Positions 48,612 through 54,240 of a DNA stretch of 54,240 bases are shown in pieces. The DNA lies in assembly GCF_018613855.1 (NCBI RefSeq), contig NZ_JAGGPK010000043.1, positions 1-54,240 on the forward strand. Reading direction: 5' to 3'. Under the pieces are notes generated by a model. It saw only the letters and a program-made list of their open reading frames with translations, searched no databases and was not told the origin of the DNA. The position numbers and the translations under genes were made by a program. Every line of letters starts with the position of its first letter. Within the stretch, counting starts at the first letter, position 1. This DNA is from Arthrobacter sp. ISL-30. GTDB lineage: Bacteria > Actinomycetota > Actinomycetes > Actinomycetales > Micrococcaceae.

Positions 48612-50363
48612 ATGTATCTGCTGCTCGCCACCCACCCGGACGGGGCAGCTATACAGGAAGTCACCTCCGCGGGCTTGCCGGTGAGCGAGCCGACGACGGT
48701 CCCGGCAAGCCAACTGCCCGACGTCGTCCGTAGCCTGGAGGCCCGGCGGCCCCGCTGGGTCTGGCACAGGACGCAGGACTGGTACCCCTCCCTCCTGACG
48801 GCTGGAGTGGAGCTGGAACGCTGCCACGACCTAAGCCTCTGCGGTGCGATCCTGGCGCATTCGCAATTCACCGCCCATACCGATTTCGCCCGAAACGCGG
48901 AAAAGCTCATCCTGGACGACGAAGCGTCCGCCCTTCCCCGAAGCCTTCAGCCTCCGCCGCCGTCGATTGACCAGGCTGCACTGTTCGAGGAGCCCTCCCG
49001 CGTCGGACAACCAGATCTCGAGGACGTGCGGGCGACGTTCAGTCAGCAGCAGCAGGCGCTGGCCAAAGCCAGCGGCGCCCAAGCCAACACCCCGGCCCGC
49101 GGCGCCCACGCCGCAGAAACAGCCCAAGCCCCCAGCGACGCGGACATACGCCAGCGGCTTCGCCTGTTGCTGGCTGCTGAATCCGCCGGAGCAATGATCG
49201 CGGCCGAAATGCAGCACACGGGGGTGCCTTGGCGCGAGGAGCTGCATGAGGAAATCCTGGCCGACCACCTGGGCGAACGGCCTCTGCCGGGGCACCGTCC
49301 GGCCAAACTACAGGCCCTCTGCAGCGAGCTCCGCGAGCTGCTGAGTTCGCCACAGCTCAATCCCGATTCGCCGCAGGAGCTCATGCGCGCACTCCACCGC
49401 AACGGCATCGAGGTGAAATCCACCCGCCAGTGGGAGCTCAAGGAATCCACGCATCCCGCAATCGAGCCGCTCCTGGCGTACAAGAAGCTGCAGCGCCTGC
49501 ACACGGCAAACGGCTGGGCGTGGCTGGATGCCTGGGTCAAGGACGGCCGCTTCCGTCCCGAGTACGTGGTGGGCGGCGTGGTCTCAGGACGCTGGGCTTC
49601 GCGAGGCGGCGGCGCCCTCCAGATTCCCCGGCAAATCAGGGGCGCCGTCCATGCCGATCCGGGCCACAAACTCATCGTTGCCGATGCCTCCCAGCTCGAG
49701 CCACGGGTGCTGGTGGCTCTGGCCCGGGATGCGAAGATGGCCGAGGCCGCACGAGGCAAGGATCTATATGCGGGCATCGCTGAGCAGGGTTTCGGCGGCG
49801 ATCGCGCCAAGGCGAAAATCGCACTGCTGGGTGCCATCTACGGGGCAACCACCGGCGAGTCCGGGCGCCTGATGCCCCAGCTGGCACGCATGTACCCGAG
49901 GGCCGTCGATTACGTCGAGCAGGCTGCCAGGGCGGGCGAAGCAGGCAGGACAGTGACCTCGAGTCTGGGCCGAAGCAGCCCGCCGCCATCGGAGCGTTGG
50001 ATCCGGAGCCAACAGTCCAGCACGGCCGAGGAACAGCGCAGGGCCGACAACATTGCCCGTTCCCGCGGACGGTTCACCCGGAACTTCGTGGTGCAGGGGT
50101 CGGCGGCGGATTGGGCGTCCTGCTGGCTGGCTGAATTACGACGGCGGCTGCGTGCCAGGCGTGCTGCGGGTTCCGTTTCGGGTGAACTCGTTTTCTTCCT
50201 GCACGATGAGGTGATGGTTCACGCCCCGGATGCCGCGGTGGAGTCCTGCATTGCCGCCATCGAAGAAGCCGCCGAGTCTGCCAAGAGACTGCTCTTCGGG
50301 CCTGTACCCGTCGAGTTCCCGGTGAGTATCGCCGTCGTAGATTCCTATGACAGCGCGAAGTAG
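48612..50363 (+). CDS. Family A DNA polymerase (bifunctional 3'-5' exonuclease/polymerase type)
   Basis: A 583-residue protein, shorter than Pol I. The polymerase domain has motif A VADASQLEPRVLV (catalytic Asp and the sugar-selecting Glu), motif B RAKAKIALLGAIYG with Phe replaced by Leu, and motif C FFLHDEVMVH. The N-terminal third corresponds to the 3'-5' exonuclease fold but shows no D-x-E or other clear catalytic acids, so proofreading is doubtful. A Gln/Ala-rich linker spans about 145-175. Such second polymerases are common in Actinobacteria and may serve in repair. The ATG at 48612 lies 29 codons into the open frame. Confidence 0.85.
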   Translation: MYLLLATHPDGAAIQEVTSAGLPVSEPTTVPASQLPDVVRSLEARRPRWVWHRTQDWYPSLLTAGVELERCHDLSLCGAILAHSQFTAHTDFARNAEKLILDDEASALPRSLQPPPPSIDQAALFEEPSRVGQPDLEDVRATFSQQQQALAKASGAQANTPARGAHAAETAQAPSDADIRQRLRLLLAAESAGAMIAAEMQHTGVPWREELHEEILADHLGERPLPGHRPAKLQALCSELRELLSSPQLNPDSPQELMRALHRNGIEVKSTRQWELKESTHPAIEPLLAYKKLQRLHTANGWAWLDAWVKDGRFRPEYVVGGVVSGRWASRGGGALQIPRQIRGAVHADPGHKLIVADASQLEPRVLVALARDAKMAEAARGKDLYAGIAEQGFGGDRAKAKIALLGAIYGATTGESGRLMPQLARMYPRAVDYVEQAARAGEAGRTVTSSLGRSSPPPSERWIRSQQSSTAEEQRRADNIARSRGRFTRNFVVQGSAADWASCWLAELRRRLRARRAAGSVSGELVFFLHDEVMVHAPDAAVESCIAAIEEAAESAKRLLFGPVPVEFPVSIAVVDSYDSAK

Positions 50364-50577
50364 CCGCGCCACTAGCAGCCGCTGCCCGAACGTTAGTCAT
50401 GGGGAGCCCGGCATTCCAGTCATATGCAGGATGCAGGCGCAATTTCGCGCTCAAAGGTAATGTACCGCGCGGTAACTTTCTCCGTGTCGGTGATTCCGGT
50501 TATGGTCTCTATGGCGGTCGAATCGTGACGGTCGCCACACATGCAAGGACGCATTCACAAGGGGGAAAACAGCACCT

Positions 50578-50769
50578 ATGGCTGGCAAGTTCGAAATTCT
50601 CAGGGACGGCGACGAGACCTACCGCTTCCGGCTCACTGCCGAGGACGGCACCGTCGTGGCGGTATCGCCAAAGTTCCATCACCTGAAAGCCGTTGTGGCA
50701 GGCATTAATGCCGTGCGCGAGAATGCGGCCACCGGAATCATCGTGGATCAGTCACGGACGGCGGCCTAG
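50578..50769 (+). CDS. DUF1508 (YegP-like) protein
   Basis: A 63-residue protein matching one DUF1508 repeat: GKFEILRDGDETYRFRLTAEDG, then VVAVSPKFHHLKAVVAGI. Relatives such as YegP have two tandem copies; here there is one. GGGGGAAAA precedes the ATG. The 214-bp space from the polymerase contains nothing else recognisable. The biochemical role is unknown. Confidence 0.88.
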   Translation: MAGKFEILRDGDETYRFRLTAEDGTVVAVSPKFHHLKAVVAGINAVRENAATGIIVDQSRTAA

Positions 50770-50834
50770 GGCCGTACAAAGCGGGGGGCGCTAGGTCCGG
50801 CAATGGCGGCGGACCGCACGCGCCCCCGAAATCA

Positions 50835-51515
50835 CTAAATCTCGATCTCCCGCAGTCGACCCTCATCCCACGGTACGGTCCAGTTGAGCTGCTGGAACAG
50901 CCCAGTGAGCACCATCCCGGTGAAGCCCCACACCACAAGCCCGTTGACGGCGAAAGCCGGGCTCGTGAAGGTTTTTTCGTCTCGCGTTATGGTGGCTGTG
51001 AACCGGTTGTCCGGGTCGAGAAGGTCCCGTACGGGCACGCGGAAAACCTGCGCGGATTCGGCATAATCCACCACCCGGACAGGTGAGGGCGAAGCCCACC
51101 AGGCAAGAACCGGAGTGACAATAAAGTTGCTCCGGGACAGGCCCAGTTCGGGCATGATGCCAAGCACCTCAACGCCATCGACGTCCAGCCCCGTCTCCTC
51201 AACGGCTTCCCTCAGCGCTGCTGCTACAGGCGACTCGTCGCCCGGGTCGATGCTCCCACCGGGAAAGGCGACCTGCCCGGGATGGTCATCCAGGGTGTGT
51301 GCTCTTTCCAGCAGCAGGATGTCCAGGTCGGCAGGAGCCAGCGGCTTCCCCGATTCGGCTGGAACGTCGTCCAACACCCCGAACAGCATGAGGACGGCGG
51401 CCCGCCGCGCCGTGAGGGCCTGGACCGTTCCCAAGGCAATCCGAGGGTCCGCCCCCGGATGCTCGCCGGCCTGCGCTTGGGCCGCCAGCCGTGCAAGGTC
51501 CTCCCGTGCTGTCAC
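50835..51515 (-). CDS. Nudix hydrolase, CoA-pyrophosphatase type
   Basis: A 226-residue hydrolase. The Nudix box [25 protein letters not shown] begins near residue 85, in part; the residue before the REAVEETGL helix shows the GD/E variation common in CoA diphosphatases (NudL-type). The [21 protein letters not shown] lead also fits that subgroup. It cleaves CoA or its derivatives to 4'-phosphopantetheine. The start overlaps the nth stop (ATGA), the pairing seen widely in Actinobacteria. Confidence 0.85.
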   Translation of the reverse strand: MTAREDLARLAAQAQAGEHPGADPRIALGTVQALTARRAAVLMLFGVLDDVPAESGKPLAPADLDILLLERAHTLDDHPGQVAFPGGSIDPGDESPVAAALREAVEETGLDVDGVEVLGIMPELGLSRSNFIVTPVLAWWASPSPVRVVDYAESAQVFRVPVRDLLDPDNRFTATITRDEKTFTSPAFAVNGLVVWGFTGMVLTGLFQQLNWTVPWDEGRLREIEI

Positions 51516-52306
51516 CCCGGCCTCCGCTGGGATTCCATGCGAATTTCCGCGGCGCGATGGGTTTCTGCCAACAGCCGGGCATGAAGTTCCTCGTTGCCGG
51601 GAGCGAGCTCGTACTTCAGCAGCTTGGCGGCCTTGGCCGGATCCGTCTCGCCTTCCCCGAAACTAGGACACCAATTGGCCACAACGCAGGCCCCGCATGC
51701 GGGCTTGCGGGAGTGGCAGACCCTACGCCCATGAAAGACCACGCGGTGCGACAACATCGTCCAGTCCTTCGGATCAAACAACTCCGCAACGTCGAACTCG
51801 ATCTTCACCGGGTCGTCCGAGTCCGTCCAGCCAAATCGCCGGGACAATCGAGCGAAGTGTGTGTCCACCGTGATGCCGGGAATACCGAAGGCATTACCCA
51901 GGACAACATTCGCTGTTTTGCGTCCGACGCCGGGAAGGGTCACCAGGTCTTCGAGCCGGCCGGGTACCTCGCCGTCGAACTCATCTACCAGCTTGTTGGA
52001 CAGCGCCAGGACGTTCTTGGTTTTGGAATGGAAGAAGCCCGTCGGCTGGATGATTGCCTCCAGCTCCGCAGGCTCGGCTTCGGCCATGCTGCGGGCGTCG
52101 GGATAGCGGGCGAACAGGGTTTTGGTGACCTGGTTGACCAGGACGTCGGTAGTCTGCGCCGACAAAACCGTGGCCACGAGCAGCTCGAAAGGGTTGCGGA
52201 AATCAAGTTCGGCGTGCGCGTAAGGGTAAAGCTCCGCGAGTGCCTTGTTAATCCTCCGGGCGCGGCGTTTGAGCGCCAGGCGGGACTCGGGGGCTGCCTT
52301 GACCAC
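51512..52306 (-). CDS. nth: Endonuclease III
   Basis: A 264-residue DNA glycosylase/AP lyase for oxidised pyrimidines. The helix-hairpin-helix [15 protein letters not shown] holds the catalytic lysine; the catalytic aspartate is in [12 protein letters not shown] [4Fe-4S] cluster is supplied by C-x6-C-x2-C-x5-C ([17 protein letters not shown]). It is followed by the Nudix gene with a 4-base overlap and preceded 11 bases... upstream by no gene on its own strand closer than the divergent-free membrane-protein gene ending at 52318. Confidence 0.95.
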   Translation of the reverse strand: MVKAAPESRLALKRRARRINKALAELYPYAHAELDFRNPFELLVATVLSAQTTDVLVNQVTKTLFARYPDARSMAEAEPAELEAIIQPTGFFHSKTKNVLALSNKLVDEFDGEVPGRLEDLVTLPGVGRKTANVVLGNAFGIPGITVDTHFARLSRRFGWTDSDDPVKIEFDVAELFDPKDWTMLSHRVVFHGRRVCHSRKPACGACVVANWCPSFGEGETDPAKAAKLLKYELAPGNEELHARLLAETHRAAEIRMESQRRPG

Positions 52307-52317
52307 GGCCGAACCTG

Positions 52318-53625
52318 CTAGCCGCGTTCTATGTTGCTGAGGTCCCGGAGTACGCCCAGCCTGCCGTCAGTGTTTTGGACCAGGAATTCGTCGCCGCGAT
52401 CCTCCAGGGCAAGGACCCACCCGCCGGGTTCGATGGTGAAGGCTGGGGAACCGGTTCGCTCATCCACAGCGGTGCGATGCTGAGGCACGGCAAACCAGAA
52501 TGCTTCGTAGGAATTCCCGTTCTCGGCTTCCTCGGGCCTGCTCGAAGGGTCTACCGTGGCGCCGATCTGGGTGGCGGGCTGGCTCGTTGCCTCCACCCTG
52601 GGTGCGGCCATGGTGGCCGGAGTCGAGTCGTACCCCGCTTCCCGGGCACCGGCCTTGCTCGCGGATGCCGGGGGCACAGCTTCCTCCTTGGAAGGTTCGG
52701 CCGGAGCTACGACGGCGGCTGCCTGGGTAGCGGGAGTGGCGGCCGCTTGGGTAGCGGGAGCGGCGGCTGCCGGAGTGGACACGCGGGTAGGGGCAGGCTG
52801 AGGCTCGGGCTGCCCGGCAGCGACGGTATCCCCACCAGCCGGCGGTACGTAGGAACCCTGTCCATAGGGCGCCTCTTCAAACGAACCCGGTGCATATGAG
52901 CTGGCCTGCGGGGCGGCGTGCGACTCCTGGTCGGCTGCGAAAGTCGCAGGAATACTCGAGGGAACCGGCCCGGACTCTGCCTTCCGGGACTCTGCCTTCC
53001 GGGACTCCGCCTTCAAGGGCTTCGGAACGCTGGGCTTGCGCTCGGGCGCCACGGCCTCCCGTGCGACCAGGTGCGCCGGCGCCTCGGCGCGGCCCTTGAA
53101 ATCGGAAGACAAGTACGGCACGTGCGGTGCCAGGACGGTGGCCGCGAGTAGCCCAAGGGCGCCGATCAGGCCGAGCAGGGCGGTCGGCCTGAATGCCTCG
53201 GCCGTCGCGAGGAAGAAGAAACCGAGCGTGAAGGATGCAACCACGGAAGCGAACTGGTCAGTCGAGAGGGACCCGATCCTGATCACGGTGCCGGGCTGGA
53301 GCCGACGGGCCACGAACAGCGCGGTCACGATGAGCGGAAGGATGATGCCGAGGCCCAGGAAAAAGAGGCTCCCAAGGTTCCACAGGTTGTAGTTTGCGCC
53401 GAACATCGGGAGCAGGGAGGCGATGAGAAGCAGGAAGGTTGAGCCGAACACCATAACATCGCGCACTGTGAAGGGCCCAACCACGGCCTGGTTCTTTGAA
53501 GGGTCCGCCCATTTCCTGGCCGACGAGTTGTTGGTGGGGGCACCTGGAGTTTTGTCAGCGTGGGCGTCGGGGGCCGGGACGGATGAGTCAGCGCCTGTTT
53601 GCGAGCCTGGGCTTGCCTGGTTCAT
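52318..53625 (-). CDS. Membrane protein with low-complexity linker and C-terminal SH3-like domain
   Basis: A 435-residue protein with a near-ideal ribosome site (AAGGAGATAGAC before the ATG at 53625). After a disordered lead (about 60 residues) come four hydrophobic helices between about 60 and 175 ([64 protein letters not shown]). Then follow a lysine/serine repeat ([14 protein letters not shown]), a long Ala/Pro/Gln-rich linker with ATQAA repeats, and a globular end ([18 protein letters not shown] ... [19 protein letters not shown]) reminiscent of an SH3-like fold. No function is recognised. It lies 11 bases upstream of nth, so nth and the Nudix gene may depend on its promoter. Confidence 0.8.
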   Translation of the reverse strand: MNQASPGSQTGADSSVPAPDAHADKTPGAPTNNSSARKWADPSKNQAVVGPFTVRDVMVFGSTFLLLIASLLPMFGANYNLWNLGSLFFLGLGIILPLIVTALFVARRLQPGTVIRIGSLSTDQFASVVASFTLGFFFLATAEAFRPTALLGLIGALGLLAATVLAPHVPYLSSDFKGRAEAPAHLVAREAVAPERKPSVPKPLKAESRKAESRKAESGPVPSSIPATFAADQESHAAPQASSYAPGSFEEAPYGQGSYVPPAGGDTVAAGQPEPQPAPTRVSTPAAAAPATQAAATPATQAAAVVAPAEPSKEEAVPPASASKAGAREAGYDSTPATMAAPRVEATSQPATQIGATVDPSSRPEEAENGNSYEAFWFAVPQHRTAVDERTGSPAFTIEPGGWVLALEDRGDEFLVQNTDGRLGVLRDLSNIERG

Positions 53626-54117
53626 GTCTATCTCCTTAGTGCGTTGATGCCCTGGACGGCACCTTCTGTGGCGACGGTTCGGGGGTCGAGCCGGGGCCTC
53701 CACGTGGGTCACAATTCCTTCCAGCCTAGCCAACGGCCTGACGCACTACTAGCTGGCCTGCCCCAAAAGCAACCGTACGGCGTCGTAATTCCCCACCTTT
53801 GCCGCCTTGTCATTGCAGCCTCCCCTGCAAGTTCGCGGCTTGGGCGGGAAGCGGCTCCCCAAAGGTGGGGAGGACCAGCAGCACGCCGGGAAATGAGGCG
53901 ACGCTGTTGCCATTCGCCGCGAAAAAAGCACCGCTCACTGCTCCAGATGTGATGCGGGACAGCCCAGGTCCCTGCCTAGAGGCTAGTGTTGACTGCGGAA
54001 CAGCTCTTTGCGGAAAATCCGAAAGGGGCCGCAGCCCGACGTCGCGCAACCGGCCACAGCGGGCAGCCCCGAGGGAACTTACCGCGCAGCAAAGATCGAT
54101 GAATGATGAGGTTCACC
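53626..54117. other. Intergenic region between membrane-protein gene and acs
   Basis: No gene is supported in these 492 bases. Short open frames on both strands overlap each other and look unlike proteins of this genome. It includes a distant inverted repeat CCCCACCTTTG (53791-53801) / CAAAGGTGGGG (53860-53870), and must contain promoters for both divergent genes; a TTGACT near 53988 is a candidate -35 for acs without a clear -10. Confidence 0.4.
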
Positions 54118-54240
54118 ATGTCCCAGGACAACACCGGATCCACGGCCACCGCTGCACGCAAGACGGGCCCAGGAGACGCGACGCCACCTCACGGCGACGC
54201 CCTGGAGAACCTGTTGCATGAGAACCGCAGTTTTGCCCCG
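54118..54240 (+). CDS. acs: Acetyl-CoA synthetase, N-terminal part (runs off the window)
   Basis: The first 41 codons are present, from an ATG at 54118, preceded by ATGAGG at a fair distance. The lead is Thr/Ala rich and leads into ALENLLHENRSFAP, which matches the N-terminal NLLHENR(S)F(P) segment typical of actinobacterial acetate-CoA ligases. The enzyme makes acetyl-CoA from acetate, ATP and CoA. The product call depends on this short stretch, so it is likely but not certain. Confidence 0.7.
   Translation, partial: MSQDNTGSTATAARKTGPGDATPPHGDALENLLHENRSFAP

Noticed and set aside
53749..54049. Two overlapping minus-strand frames upstream of acs, considered as a frameshifted gene
   Set aside because: Neither carries a recognisable motif, and joining them needs an arbitrary frameshift; left as intergenic.

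Overview
This is high-GC actinobacterial chromosome, most like the Arthrobacter/Paenarthrobacter group (Micrococcaceae). Pointers are the DUF4244 pilin with a helicase-linked TadE-like protein, the DUF7059-type methyltransferase, the family-A polymerase paired with a Tad locus, a DUF222/HNH (13E12-type) remnant and the dense GTG-start, 4-nt-overlap operons. Calls rest on reading the sequence; no database was searched.

Region 1 (1-3000) is accessory DNA: the right end of an IS21-family insertion sequence, then a very small integrative module made of an HUH rolling-circle Rep, a coupled 57-residue ORF and a large serine recombinase resembling the phiRv1 integrase. Directly behind the recombinase start lies the 3' remnant of a DUF222/HNH gene, so the element probably sits inside a 13E12-type gene.

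Region 2 (3030-18500) is a catabolic regulon for an oxidised sugar or sugar acid. It has a CUT1 ABC importer lacking its ATPase, a three-domain protein (alpha/beta hydrolase, Gfo/Idh/MocA oxidoreductase, DUF6807), a degenerate M24 peptidase homologue, and an operon for Gfo/Idh/MocA oxidoreductase, SDR, enolase-superfamily dehydratase, KdgD and 2-oxoglutarate-semialdehyde dehydrogenase that would deliver 2-oxoglutarate. Three near-identical palindromes (AGAAAGCGYTTTCT) upstream of the SBP, between importer and fusion gene, and between the operon and a lacI-type gene tie these units together.

Region 3 (18500-29400): TetR with an MFS sugar transporter and a GH3 beta-glucosidase; GntR/FadR-type regulator with an LldD-type lactate dehydrogenase; ArsR-type regulator with an odd repeat tail; AcuC; a TrkH/TrkA potassium uptake pair.

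Region 4 (29400-43050) is mostly housekeeping: ProC, a TIM-barrel isomerase, Ppx/GppA, SseB-like protein, topoisomerase I, DUF7059 methyltransferase, two paralogous lipoproteins, TrhO, a GNAT enzyme and an MrfA/YprA-type helicase. The 333-bp gap before proC may hold a small RNA.

Region 5 (43080-54240): a Tad-type pilus/secretion locus (Ssd/CpaE-like, TadA, TadB, TadC, DUF4244 pilin, two TadE-like proteins), family-A DNA polymerase, DUF1508 protein, CoA-type Nudix hydrolase, endonuclease III, a membrane protein with a low-complexity tail, and the first 41 codons of acetyl-CoA synthetase. No tRNA, rRNA or CRISPR array was seen.
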